The notes below the pieces were generated by a model. The model was not told the DNA's origin. It searched no databases and worked only from the letters and a program-made list of their open reading frames with translations. From Blastomonas natatoria (lineage in GTDB: Bacteria > Pseudomonadota > Alphaproteobacteria > Sphingomonadales > Sphingomonadaceae), in NCBI RefSeq assembly GCF_003201955.1, contig NZ_QJJM01000003.1, forward strand, positions 269,171 to 333,170: DNA of 64,000 bases, read 5' to 3'. Of the stretch, positions 1-8,348 are shown one piece after another (position 1 is the first letter of the stretch; each line of letters opens with the position of its first letter). A program made the translations under genes and the position numbers.

Positions 1-95
1 TTCGTTCTGCCGCGACGGTGTCGCTCGATGCGCTGATCGTCCAGCGCGGTGCATTGGGCGTGTCATCAGCCGTGACCGTTCCATTGCCGCGGTGA
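1..95 (+). CDS. C-terminal end of a gene cut by the window edge (possible GTA/phage tail protein)
   Basis: Frame 3 is open from the first base to a TGA at 93-95. It encodes about 30 residues ending in a short Val/Leu/Pro-rich tail. Twenty-seven bases separate it from the DUF2793 gene on the same strand, so the two are probably co-transcribed. In sphingomonad gene-transfer-agent clusters the gene before DUF2793 is usually the large tail-tip/host-specificity protein (gp15-like), which makes that the likeliest identity. This is an inference from position only, because no domain is visible in so short a piece. Confidence 0.5.
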   Translation, partial: RSAATVSLDALIVQRGALGVSSAVTVPLPR

Positions 96-122
96 GATCT
101 GTCTATCGGAGGAAACCTGTCC

Positions 123-566
123 ATGAGCCACACTCCAAACTTCTCGATGCCATTGCTTCATGCCGCGCAGTCGCAAAAGGAGATCACCCATAACGAGGCG
201 CTGATCATCATCGATGCGCTGCTGGTGGGATCGGTCATGGCTGTCGCCGGCGATCCTTCCATGCTCACCCCTGCGAACGGGGAAGCGTGGATCATCGACG
301 AATCCGCTACGGGTGCATGGACGGGAAGAGCCTCGCAGATTGCCATTTTCAGCGAAGGCGGCTGGCGTTTTGCGCGTCCCGTGGCGGGTATGCGGATGCT
401 GGATCGGGCAGCAGGTCTATTGCGAACCTTCGACGGGACGCAATGGTTGGCTCCCGCCTCAGTCGATAGCCCGAGCGGTGGAACCATCGTCGATCTTGAA
501 GCGCGCTCGTCGCTTGTCGCGCTGCTTACCGCTCTCAGACACGCGGGACTTCTCGCCGTTACATGA
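123..566 (+). CDS. DUF2793 family protein, probable gene-transfer-agent/phage-tail associated
   Basis: The gene encodes 147 aa. ATG 123 is preceded by a strong GGAGGA ribosome site. The N-terminal half contains the family hallmark: a start like MSHTPNFSMPLLHAAQSQKE, then an HNEAL motif, then a tryptophan-rich module (EAWIIDESATGAWTGR, GGWRFARP, FDGTQWL). DUF2793 proteins sit at the end of GTA or prophage tail clusters in Sphingomonadales and Rhodobacterales and are thought to be virion tail or fibre parts; no enzymatic role is known. The C-terminal 30 residues look poorly structured. The upstream partial gene fits the same cluster, whose remainder lies left of the window. Family assignment is fairly secure, function is not. 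Confidence 0.8.
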   Translation: MSHTPNFSMPLLHAAQSQKEITHNEALIIIDALLVGSVMAVAGDPSMLTPANGEAWIIDESATGAWTGRASQIAIFSEGGWRFARPVAGMRMLDRAAGLLRTFDGTQWLAPASVDSPSGGTIVDLEARSSLVALLTALRHAGLLAVT

Positions 567-787
567 TTGATCTTAAGTGTAATATGAGGTTATGATTCGT
601 GGCGTTACCTTGACTGGCGGGTAACACATGCACGCTCTGACGGCAGGTGCATTTTTTGCGCGACACCCCCTGAAATGGCGACATTTCGGCAACACTCCAG
701 CCAAAACCGCGCTTGCGTGGCAACCGACTAGGCGTTAGTAACGTTGCCGAGTTGTCGTTCCAAATCCTAATTATAAGGGGAATAAAC

Positions 788-1909
788 ATGCGCAAGTTAG
801 TCGTTGGACTGGCGTTGGCATCTACCGCCCTGACGACGCCGGCTTTCGCCCGCGACGGTCAGTGGTATGTCGGCGTCGAAGGTGGCGCCATGATCGTCGA
901 GGACATCGAGTTCGATGTCGGCGTGGTGAACAATGCTGTGACGCTTGACAACCGGACCGGTTACGATCTGGGTGCGATCGTTGGTTACGATTTCGGTCCG
1001 TTTCGTCTTGAATCGGAAGTCAGCTACCGCGAATCCGATGTCAACAATCTGACGTCCACTGTTCCGATCGCTCGCGGCGCTCCGCTGGGTCCCCTCACCG
1101 GACTTTCTGCTGCAGTCGGCTCGGCCAATGCATTGTCTTTCATGCTGAACGGTTTGATCGACTTTGGTGAAGATGATGGCCTGCAGGGCTTTGTCGGCGG
1201 CGGTGTCGGCGTTGCTCGCACCGACATTACGGCGGCTGCAACCCGCCCGGGTCGCGCCGCATTCCTAAACGATTCGGACACGGGCTTTGCCTGGCAGGTT
1301 CTCGCGGGCGTTCGCGCTCCGCTCAGCGACAGCTGGGACGTCGGCCTGAAGTACCGTTTCTTCAACAGCGACTCGGTCAGCCTGCTCGACGTTGGTGGAC
1401 GTGATTTCGATGGCCGCTTCCGCAGCCACTCGATCCTGGGCAGCATCATCTACAACTTCGGTGGTGAAGAAGCGGCTCCCCCGCCCCCGCCCCCGCCGCC
1501 GCCGCCGCCCCCGCCGCCCCCGCCGCCTCCGCCGCCCCCTCCTCCGCCGCCGCCGGTTTGCGAGAAGGGTCCGTACATTGTGTTCTTCGACTTCGATAAG
1601 TCGAACATCACTCCGGAAGCTGCGACCATCCTCGACAACGCCGTCGCTGCTTATGGCAACTGCGGTTCGGTGCCGGTCATGCTTGCTGGTCACGCCGACC
1701 GTTCGGGTGCAGCCACCTATAACGTGGGTCTGTCCCAGCGCCGTGCCGACTCCGTCAAGGCCTATCTGGTCTCGCGGAACATCCCGGCCAGTGCGATCAG
1801 CACCGAGGCATTCGGTGAAACGCGCAACCGCGTTCAGACCGCCGACGGCGTTCGCGAACTGCAGAACCGTCGCGTGGAAATCACCTACGGTCCGGGTTCG
1901 GGCATGTAA
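788..1909 (+). CDS. OmpA-family outer membrane protein with 26-proline linker
   Basis: The protein has 373 aa: a signal peptide (about residues 1-22, ending PAFA), an eight-stranded OmpA-type beta-barrel (about 23-225), an uninterrupted run of 26 prolines (residues 231-256) and a C-terminal OmpA/MotB peptidoglycan-binding domain. The latter shows FDFDKSNITPEA, the GHADRSG motif, and NRRVEI near the end. It should anchor the outer membrane to peptidoglycan. ATG 788 is chosen over an upstream alternative start because it is followed at once by the signal peptide and preceded by AAGGGG. The gene stands alone and ends in a strong intrinsic terminator, consistent with high monocistronic expression. 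The proline run is long even for sphingomonad OmpA proteins. Confidence 0.93.
   Translation: MRKLVVGLALASTALTTPAFARDGQWYVGVEGGAMIVEDIEFDVGVVNNAVTLDNRTGYDLGAIVGYDFGPFRLESEVSYRESDVNNLTSTVPIARGAPLGPLTGLSAAVGSANALSFMLNGLIDFGEDDGLQGFVGGGVGVARTDITAAATRPGRAAFLNDSDTGFAWQVLAGVRAPLSDSWDVGLKYRFFNSDSVSLLDVGGRDFDGRFRSHSILGSIIYNFGGEEAAPPPPPPPPPPPPPPPPPPPPPPPPPPVCEKGPYIVFFDFDKSNITPEAATILDNAVAAYGNCGSVPVMLAGHADRSGAATYNVGLSQRRADSVKAYLVSRNIPASAISTEAFGETRNRVQTADGVRELQNRRVEITYGPGSGM
1478..1555 (+). repeat. Proline-codon tract, 26 CCN codons
   Basis: This 78-bp stretch of mixed CCC, CCG and CCT codons lies inside the OmpA-like gene. The mixture of codons prevents a pure mononucleotide tract, but runs of CCGCCG make it prone to slippage in units of 3, so linker length may vary between strains. 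Confidence 0.95.
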
Positions 1910-1944
1910 GCCTATCGCCGGACCTTATGGTTTGGCAAAAAAGA

Positions 1945-1974
1945 GGGTCGGTCTTCGGACCGGCCCTTTTTTTT
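1945..1974 (+). terminator. Rho-independent terminator of the ompA-like gene
   Basis: A 9-bp stem (1945-1953 with 1958-1966, one G-U pair) is closed by a UUCG tetraloop and followed by eight T residues (1967-1974). Six A residues precede it (1937-1942), so it could also work on the other strand. It begins 36 bases after the ompA-like stop codon. Confidence 0.93.
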
Positions 1975-2057
1975 GCATTGTGGGGATTGGCCGTTGCTTG
2001 AATTATGAAAAACCGCGCTTGCTTGCGGTTACCTCTGACAGCGATTATGTAGCAGAC

Positions 2058-2399
2058 ATGGACTTGGAAGCTGCAGAAACCATCACTTTGACGCCGAGCG
2101 CTGCCAAGCGCGTGGCCGCGATCGCCTCCAGGCAGGGCAAACCAGCCATTTTGCGTCTGTCGGTCGAAGGAGGGGGCTGCTCCGGCTTCCAGTATCGCTT
2201 CGGTCTGGCCGATGCCCCCGAGCCAGGTGACACTTTGGCTCAAACCGATGGTGTTTCACTCGTCGTTGATGAAATGAGCCTCGACCTGGTGCGAGGAAGT
2301 GCCGTGGATTTCGTCGAGTCTCTTGGCGGCGCAGCTTTTCAGGTCACCAATCCGAACGCCGCTTCAGGCTGTGGTTGTGGATCGAGTTTTTCGGTCTGA
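2058..2399 (+). CDS. erpA: Iron-sulfur cluster insertion protein ErpA (A-type carrier)
   Basis: The gene encodes 113 aa, the usual length for A-type Fe-S carriers (IscA/ErpA/SufA). The three cluster-binding cysteines are present: one in GGGCSGFQY and two in the C-terminal SGCGCGSSF. The N-terminus ITLTPSAAKRV is typical of the family. It receives Fe-S clusters from the scaffold and inserts them into apo-proteins in the cytoplasm. ATG 2058 is chosen because it gives the family-sized protein; the frame stays open upstream. ErpA is preferred over IscA because the gene is not in an isc or suf cluster, but this is a weak argument. Confidence 0.88.
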   Translation: MDLEAAETITLTPSAAKRVAAIASRQGKPAILRLSVEGGGCSGFQYRFGLADAPEPGDTLAQTDGVSLVVDEMSLDLVRGSAVDFVESLGGAAFQVTNPNAASGCGCGSSFSV

Positions 2400-2564
2400 G
2401 ACGATCACCGCAGTCAGTGGAACCTCCCGGATAGGCTCGCGTAGTCCAGTGCCAGTGACAGGCCCGCAGCGATCACGGCCTCCAACGACAAGGACGCCCA
2501 ACACAGCGGATGGGCTGGCAGCCAGCGGCATCCGGCTGGAGAATGTGGTGACGAAGGGGCAGTC

Positions 2565-3674
2565 ATGATCGACGCATCGAAGAACGAGCTTTCCGATCAG
2601 ACATGCGACCCGGGTCATGTTCACCCTGCGCCGCATGCGATGACCCGGCAGGAGGCTGGCCGGGTTGCCGCCATGACCCTGACGGTCCTTGCGCTTGTGG
2701 GCCTTGCATGGCTGCTGATCGAATTGACCCAGTTCCTGCTGCTGGTCTTTGCGGCACTGGTTCTGGCGGCGGTATTCTCGTCGCTGGCCCGCCGCGTCTG
2801 TGGCTGGACAGGCATGCGTCGCGGCCCGGCTCTCGCGATATCGGTTTTCCTGCTGCTGGCCGTTTTCGCAGGGGCATTCACGCTGTTTGGATCGCAGATC
2901 TCGAGCGAGTTCGACACGATCCAGCAGAGCATCCCTCCCGCCATCGACCGTGTCGAGGCCCAGCTCGATGAGTTCGGTCTGGGGGAGCAGGCGCGCCAGG
3001 TCGTGCGGCAAGGCACCGGCGATCTCTCGAGCCTGGCATCGCGTCTGGGTGGCTTTGCCATGACTGCCACAAACGGAATTGCAAATTTCGTGCTGGTCTT
3101 TGTTGGTGCCATCTTCATCGCGAGCGATCCGAACGTGTATCGTCGTGGTCTGCTGCTGCTGCTTCCAGCGCGAGCAGAGCCACCGATGGGCGCGGCGCTT
3201 GACGATGCATCGCGTGGTCTTCGCGGGTGGATGATGGGTCAGGCCGTATCATCCGTCGTCGTCTCGCTGCTGACCGGCGGCGGCTTGTGGGCTCTGGGCG
3301 TCCCGGCCTCTGGCGGCTTGGGGATCATTGCAGGCCTGCTGGATGTCATTCCGATGGTCGGCCCGGTCATTGCAGGGATCCCTGCGGTGCTGCTGGCGTT
3401 CACCGTGTCCCCCACCGCGGCACTCTGGACCGTTGGCCTGTTCCTGCTGGTCCAGCAGATCCAAGGCAATTTCCTGCAGCCCATGATCCAGAAACAGGCG
3501 GTGGATGTGCCCCCTGCGGTGCTGCTGTTCGCCGTGGTGGCAGCCGGACTTGTCTTCGGGTTTATGGGCGTGCTGCTTTCGGCACCCCTGACCGTCGTGA
3601 CCTATGTCATGATTCAGCGGCTTTACGTGAAGACGCTGCTCGCCAAGCCTATCCGGATCGCCGGGCAGGACTGA
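2565..3674 (+). CDS. AI-2E family (PerM/YdiK-type) inner-membrane transporter
   Basis: The gene encodes 369 aa, normal for the AI-2E exporter superfamily. Hydrophobic segments appear near residues 40-80 and 92-112. A soluble, charged middle region (about 115-155) follows, then further membrane segments near 160-190 and 225-345, including the conserved tract GLLDVIPMVGPVIAGIPAVLLAF. The C-terminal part has the family QQIQGNFLQPMI motif. Members move diverse solutes and only some are linked to autoinducer-2, so the substrate cannot be named. AGGGGCAG lies before ATG 2565. It is convergent with ftsK, separated by 24 bases. Confidence 0.88.
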   Translation: MIDASKNELSDQTCDPGHVHPAPHAMTRQEAGRVAAMTLTVLALVGLAWLLIELTQFLLLVFAALVLAAVFSSLARRVCGWTGMRRGPALAISVFLLLAVFAGAFTLFGSQISSEFDTIQQSIPPAIDRVEAQLDEFGLGEQARQVVRQGTGDLSSLASRLGGFAMTATNGIANFVLVFVGAIFIASDPNVYRRGLLLLLPARAEPPMGAALDDASRGLRGWMMGQAVSSVVVSLLTGGGLWALGVPASGGLGIIAGLLDVIPMVGPVIAGIPAVLLAFTVSPTAALWTVGLFLLVQQIQGNFLQPMIQKQAVDVPPAVLLFAVVAAGLVFGFMGVLLSAPLTVVTYVMIQRLYVKTLLAKPIRIAGQD

Positions 3675-3698
3675 CCCCGCCCGATCGCCTCCATCCGA

Positions 3699-6035
3699 TC
3701 AGAGCGGGTTGCCGTCCTTGTCGCGGAACACCTCGCGCCTGCCGACATGGTTGGGCGCGCTGATATACCCATCCTCTTCCATCCGCTCGACGAGCCTCGC
3801 GGCGCTGTTATAGCCGATGCGCAACTGGCGCTGTAGCCAGCTGGTCGATGCTTTCTGGCTTTCGAAGACAATCTGGCAGGCGGAGCGGTACATCTGCTCC
3901 TCGGGGCTGTCATCCAGGCTGGCTCCATCAAGCGCAAAGCCGCCGTCCTCGGGCTCCTCGGTGACTGCCTGGATGTAATCCGGTGAACCCTGTGCACGCC
4001 AATGATCGGCGACACGCCGCACCTCCTCGTCCGAAACAAACGGGCCGTGAACGCGCTCGACCTGCTTGCCACCGGACATGTAGAGCATGTCGCCCTTGCC
4101 CAGCAGCTGCTCCGCGCCCTGTTCGCCCAGAATCGTGCGCGAGTCGATCTTGCTGGTGACATGGAAGCTGATGCGGGTGGGAAGGTTGGCCTTGATGACG
4201 CCGGTGATGACGTCGACCGACGGACGCTGTGTCGCCATGATCAGGTGGATTCCTGCTGCGCGGGCCTTCTGCGCCAGGCGCTGGATCAGGAATTCCACTT
4301 CCTTGCCCGCAGTCATCATGAGGTCCGCCAGCTCGTCCACGATCACCACGATCTGGGGCAGGGGCTCGTAATCGAGCTGCTTCTTTTCATATTGTGGCTG
4401 ACCGCTGACCGGATCCCAGCCGGTCTGCACCTCTTCGCCCAAAGGCAGCCCCTTGGCTTTCGCGACACGCACCTTGTCGTTGAAATTGACCAGGCTGCGG
4501 ACCTTGAGCTCGCTCATCATCCGGTAGCGCTCTTCCATCTGCTCCACCGCCCATTTGAGCGCGCGAACGGCCTTGGCTGGCTCGGTCACGACGGGAGAGA
4601 GCAAATGCGGAATGTCGTCATAGATCGACAATTCGAGCATCTTGGGGTCGATCATGATCATGCGCAGCGTTTCCGGTGTCATCCGGTAGAGCAGCGACAG
4701 GATCATGGCGTTGAGACCCACCGACTTGCCCGACCCGGTGGTGCCCGCGATCAGCAGATGCGGCATCGGCGCCAGGTCGGCGATCACCGGATCGCCCGAG
4801 ATGTTCTTGCCGAGGATCACGGGCAGCTCACCGCTATTTTCTGCAAAATGGCTCGAGCCGATCATCTCGTGCAGCACCACAGCGTCGCGATGCTGGTTCG
4901 GCAGTTCGATGCCCAGTTCCTTGCGGCAGGGGATCGCGGCGACACGTGCCGACCGCGCCGACATGTTGCGCGCTATATCATCGGCCAGCTGGATGACCCG
5001 GTTGGCCTTGATGCCGGGTGCCGGCAGTAACTCGTAGCGCGTGACGACCGGGCCGGGGCGAACCGCTGTGATTTCGCCCTTGACGTTGAAATCGCTGAGC
5101 ACCGTCTCGAGCAGGCGTGCGTTGCGTTCCAGCGCGATCTTGTCGAGCGCGGGGCCCGTGCTGGAGGGTGGCGGATCGAGCAGATCGACCGAAGGCAGCT
5201 CGTAAGGTCCGAAAAAGTCCCCCTGCTTGCTCTTGGGTCCAAGTTGCGCCTTTGCCGGGCGCAGCGAAGGTTCGGTGATTTCCGGCGGCGGGCGGTTGTC
5301 GGGCACGGCCTCCTTGCGTGGCGCCGCCAGGGCTGGGCGACGAGGTTCGCTGACGTCATCAATCGCGTCAACATCGTCCTCGTCGATCACCGGACCAATC
5401 GGGCGACGAAACAGGGCTTCGGGCATGCTCACCTTGATCGGTGGCATGCGCAGCAGGCCGCGCTCCAGCCCCAGCGCCTTCCAGCCCAATGCCGTGCCCA
5501 TCAGACCGAGCACGGATGCGCTGCCGTACAGTGCCCAGGCACCGCCAGCAGGCGGCAGCAGACTGGCGAGGGCTTGAATGCCGCGAGCACCCATCATGCC
5601 AAGAAGTCCGCCAGGGCCGGCCGGGAAATGGGGCGCCGATTCACCGAAAAATATTGCCGCGGCGACGGCAAGCAGCAGCAGGCTGAGCAATGTCGCGATG
5701 ACCGAGCGGCGCCAGTGGCCAAGCGGATGGTTGATCCACAGCCGGTGCGCCTGCACTGCGGTGATCGGCAGCAGGAGCGCGCTGGCAGGGCCGCCTACGA
5801 ACAGCATGAAATCGGCGATCCATGCGCCGCTTGCTCCCATCCAGTTGTCGACTCCGCCGCCTGCTGCGGTGTTGAACGACGGATCGGTCTGATGATAGGT
5901 CAACAGCGCGATAGTGGTGAAGGCGACCAGCGCAAACAGCAGCAGCGCCAGGATCAGGCTACCGCTGCGCATCAGGCTCTGACGCATCAGGTCGCGCCAG
6001 TCGGGCGCGTTTCTGGTGGCGGCGCGACTGGCCAT
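3699..6035 (-). CDS. ftsK: DNA translocase FtsK
   Basis: The gene encodes 778 aa, the typical size for alphaproteobacterial FtsK with a short linker. The N-terminus carries about four membrane segments (roughly 25-190). A Pro/charged linker follows (about 200-290), then the RecA-like motor with Walker A GTTGSGKS at 431-438 and Walker B VIVDELADLMM near 565. The C-terminus is the gamma winged helix that reads KOPS sites (about 710-778, ending RREVFRDKDGNPL). The protein sits at the division septum and pumps chromosome ends towards XerCD/dif. It is transcribed away from the ubiH-like gene; 139 bases lie between the two start codons. Confidence 0.97.
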   Translation of the reverse strand: MASRAATRNAPDWRDLMRQSLMRSGSLILALLLFALVAFTTIALLTYHQTDPSFNTAAGGGVDNWMGASGAWIADFMLFVGGPASALLLPITAVQAHRLWINHPLGHWRRSVIATLLSLLLLAVAAAIFFGESAPHFPAGPGGLLGMMGARGIQALASLLPPAGGAWALYGSASVLGLMGTALGWKALGLERGLLRMPPIKVSMPEALFRRPIGPVIDEDDVDAIDDVSEPRRPALAAPRKEAVPDNRPPPEITEPSLRPAKAQLGPKSKQGDFFGPYELPSVDLLDPPPSSTGPALDKIALERNARLLETVLSDFNVKGEITAVRPGPVVTRYELLPAPGIKANRVIQLADDIARNMSARSARVAAIPCRKELGIELPNQHRDAVVLHEMIGSSHFAENSGELPVILGKNISGDPVIADLAPMPHLLIAGTTGSGKSVGLNAMILSLLYRMTPETLRMIMIDPKMLELSIYDDIPHLLSPVVTEPAKAVRALKWAVEQMEERYRMMSELKVRSLVNFNDKVRVAKAKGLPLGEEVQTGWDPVSGQPQYEKKQLDYEPLPQIVVIVDELADLMMTAGKEVEFLIQRLAQKARAAGIHLIMATQRPSVDVITGVIKANLPTRISFHVTSKIDSRTILGEQGAEQLLGKGDMLYMSGGKQVERVHGPFVSDEEVRRVADHWRAQGSPDYIQAVTEEPEDGGFALDGASLDDSPEEQMYRSACQIVFESQKASTSWLQRQLRIGYNSAARLVERMEEDGYISAPNHVGRREVFRDKDGNPL

Positions 6036-6174
6036 GACCTCGAATTCTCCGGCAATATGGTAAATACTGTCCTTTTTGCGCAGACCATGGACTCCGCGTC
6101 AAGCAAGGACTTGGGGCAGGCTGTGCGCACCTAGCCCCTGTTCAGTCGTCTGCAGACCGCCTACATTGGCAGGC

Positions 6175-7395
6175 ATGACACAGGGTAACCACAGCGACAT
6201 CCTCATAATGGGCGCAGGACCGGCGGGACTATCCCTCGCGCTTGCGCTAGCGCGGCATGGCCTCAGCGTCAGGGTGATCGACCGGATCACGCCCGACACG
6301 CTCGCCGATACCGCATTCGATGGCCGCGCGTCGGCGCTCGCATCCACCAGCTGGCAGATGCTGCAGAATCTGGGGCTGGCAGACAGCCTTTGGCGCGACG
6401 CCTGTCCGATCGACCGGATTGCGGTCAGCGATGGCCTTCGCAAGGGTTCGCTGGATTTCGATGCCGGGGTGGACGGCATGGGCGTGATGCTGCCCAACAG
6501 CCTGCTTCGGTCGGCTCTCTATCAGGCCGCACGCGACGATGCCGATATCGATCTGGTGATGGCGGCCGATATTGCGCATCGATCGGTAGATGCGCACCGG
6601 GCGACGGTCATCCTCGCGGACGGGCGCGAGTTCACGGCATCGCTGACCGTGGGGGCAGAAGGGCGTGCATCGCCCACGCGGGATCTGGCCGGGATCGGCT
6701 TGAGCCAATGGTCCTATCGCCAGCGCGGGATTGTCACCGCCGTGACGATGGAACGCGGCCATCAGAACACGGCGTTCGAGATCTTCTATCCCGATGGGCC
6801 GCTCGCCATATTGCCTCTCAACGACGACGATGAGGGACGGCCGATGGCCTCGATCGTCTGGACTGTCCCCGAGGGCAAGGCCGATGCCTGGACCTCCTTG
6901 TCCGACCGCGCATTCGGTGCGGCACTGACCGAGGCGAGCGGCGGCTTTCTGGGCCAGATCACACCGGTGGCTCCTCGCAGCAGCTGGCCGCTCACGCTCT
7001 GCCAGGCGAGCGACATGGTCGCACCGCGTATCGCATTGGTGGGGGATAGCGCGCATATCATCCACCCGATCGCCGGTCAGGGCCTGAATCTCGGTCTTCG
7101 CGACGTCGCCGCGCTTGCAGACGTGCTGGGTGAAGGCGCGCGACTGGGGCTCGATCCGGGCGATCTTGCGCAGCTTCAGCGCTATCAGCAATGGCGGATG
7201 CTCGACAACACGATGATGGCATCTGCGACGGACGTGCTGAACCGGCTCTACGGGCTGCCCGGCAAGGCACCCTCGCTGGTGCGTCGTATCGGCATGCAGC
7301 TGGTTGGGCGTACCGGGCTGATCCGACGCTTCATCATCGACGAGGCGCGGGGGACCAGCGGCGACCTGCCCGAACTGCTGATGGCGAGCGATTGA
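6175..7395 (+). CDS. UbiH/UbiF/Coq6-family FAD-dependent hydroxylase (ubiquinone biosynthesis)
   Basis: The gene encodes 406 aa. The N-terminus has the FAD Rossmann motif GAGPAG (residues 13-18). The second FAD motif GDSAHIIHPIAGQGLN lies near residue 290, and RGIVTAV is also family-like. The central family motif reads GAEG rather than the commoner GADG. These flavoprotein monooxygenases hydroxylate the ubiquinone ring at the membrane; which position this one acts on cannot be told. ATG 6175 is chosen because the Rossmann fold starts shortly after it; the frame is open further upstream towards ftsK. Confidence 0.88.
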   Translation: MTQGNHSDILIMGAGPAGLSLALALARHGLSVRVIDRITPDTLADTAFDGRASALASTSWQMLQNLGLADSLWRDACPIDRIAVSDGLRKGSLDFDAGVDGMGVMLPNSLLRSALYQAARDDADIDLVMAADIAHRSVDAHRATVILADGREFTASLTVGAEGRASPTRDLAGIGLSQWSYRQRGIVTAVTMERGHQNTAFEIFYPDGPLAILPLNDDDEGRPMASIVWTVPEGKADAWTSLSDRAFGAALTEASGGFLGQITPVAPRSSWPLTLCQASDMVAPRIALVGDSAHIIHPIAGQGLNLGLRDVAALADVLGEGARLGLDPGDLAQLQRYQQWRMLDNTMMASATDVLNRLYGLPGKAPSLVRRIGMQLVGRTGLIRRFIIDEARGTSGDLPELLMASD

Positions 7396-7401
7396 ACATC
7401 T

Positions 7402-7481
7402 CCGTTCTCCGGCGAAAGCCGGAGTCCAGAAGTCATGCGGCGCGATCCCGCTTCTGGATTCCGGCTTTCGCCGGAAAACGG
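7402..7481. repeat. Intergenic imperfect palindrome (31-bp arms)
   Basis: Arms 7402-7432 and 7451-7481 are inverted copies with 29 of 31 positions matching, around an 18-base loop. Each arm contains the internal palindrome CCGGCGAAAGCCGG, so the unit is a palindrome of palindromes. It lies between two convergent genes and may act as a bidirectional terminator or be a member of a dispersed repeat family. It has no T-tract. Confidence 0.85.
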
Positions 7482-7507
7482 GGTGGGTGCTTTACCGTTT
7501 CAGATAT

Positions 7508-8155
7508 TCACGCCTTCAACCCACGGGTGATGAAGTCGTTCGCTGCGCTGGCAACGGCGTCGGCATCCATGTCTTCGCTCCAGATGCCGTAGCGAAGACC
7601 CAGGAACACGTTCATACCCATCACCGCCCAGGCGTGCAGTTCGCTGACGTCGCCTCGGATTTCGCCTGCGTCTGCACCCGCCTGCAAGCGGCTGAGTATG
7701 CGCGTGGCGGTGACCTGATAATGCGCGCGATAGCTTTCGGAATCGACGAACTCGGCCTCGTCGATGATCCGGTAGATTTCCTTGTGCTCACGCGCGAATT
7801 CCAGAAAACCCTTGAGCGCCGCGCGCTCGCGGTCGAGCGACCCGCTCGCCTCCTGCATTGCTGTGGCTGCATGCTTGCCGACCTGCGCGGACATGTCCTG
7901 CACGAGTGCGCGGAAGATTTCGTCCTTGGAATCAAAATAGGTGTAGAAGCTGCCAAGGGCAGTCCCCGCCCTGCGGGTGATGCCGCTGATCGATGCCTCG
8001 TGGAAACCGCGTTCGCCGAACTCGATCGCTGCCGCATCGAGCAGCTTGCGCAAGGTGGCCCGGCCCCGGGCCGTGCGTGGCGTCTTGTCCGCGCGCGCGC
8101 CTTCGCCGCCTGACGCTGCAAGCGGTACATCCGATGCCGAAGGCCTTGCCGCCAT
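7508..8155 (-). CDS. TetR/AcrR family transcriptional regulator
   Basis: The gene encodes 215 aa. A long polar N-terminal tail (about 30 residues) precedes a standard TetR DNA-binding domain: LLDAAAIEFGERGFHEASISGITRRAG, then the diagnostic recognition segment ALGSFYTYFDSKDEIF (about residues 67-82). The C-terminal helical domain is ligand-specific and not recognisable. It is divergent from a TonB-dependent receptor gene with 193 bases between the start codons. A palindromic operator candidate at 8240-8259 suggests that it controls both itself and the receptor. Confidence 0.92.
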   Translation of the reverse strand: MAARPSASDVPLAASGGEGARADKTPRTARGRATLRKLLDAAAIEFGERGFHEASISGITRRAGTALGSFYTYFDSKDEIFRALVQDMSAQVGKHAATAMQEASGSLDRERAALKGFLEFAREHKEIYRIIDEAEFVDSESYRAHYQVTATRILSRLQAGADAGEIRGDVSELHAWAVMGMNVFLGLRYGIWSEDMDADAVASAANDFITRGLKA

Positions 8156-8239
8156 GATCCACTCCCGCTGTCGGACATGATGCGTGCGTGCAACACATCT
8201 GGCCGATTTTGCCGTCGCTGTCTCCCCTTATCCGATAAG

Positions 8240-8259
8240 AGTTGAAAGCTGGTTCAACT
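8240..8259. promoter_or_regulatory. Probable TetR operator between divergent genes
   Basis: A perfect inverted repeat AGTTGAA-N6-TTCAACT lies 85 bases before the regulator start and 90 bases before the receptor start. Size and symmetry fit a TetR-family dimer site. The AT-rich TCCGATAAGA next to it could be a -10 element that repressor would cover. Confidence 0.7.
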
Positions 8260-8348
8260 TTCACTAATGGACAAACACGTCTTGCGCAAGGCTGGTCAGC
8301 AGAGGAACCGGCACACCGCAGGCAGGTCAGGATGCAGGGAGGAAGTTC

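Noticed and set aside
1392..2057. Long N-terminal extension of the erpA frame
   Set aside because: It is the shadow of the ompA-like gene in another frame (Arg/Pro-rich) and crosses a strong terminator; ErpA proteins start at about residue 1 of the ATG 2058 product.
4002..6134. Several 300-codon plus-strand frames opposite ftsK
   Set aside because: They are antisense to a clear FtsK sequence and show His/Arg/Asp-rich composition typical of high-GC shadow frames.
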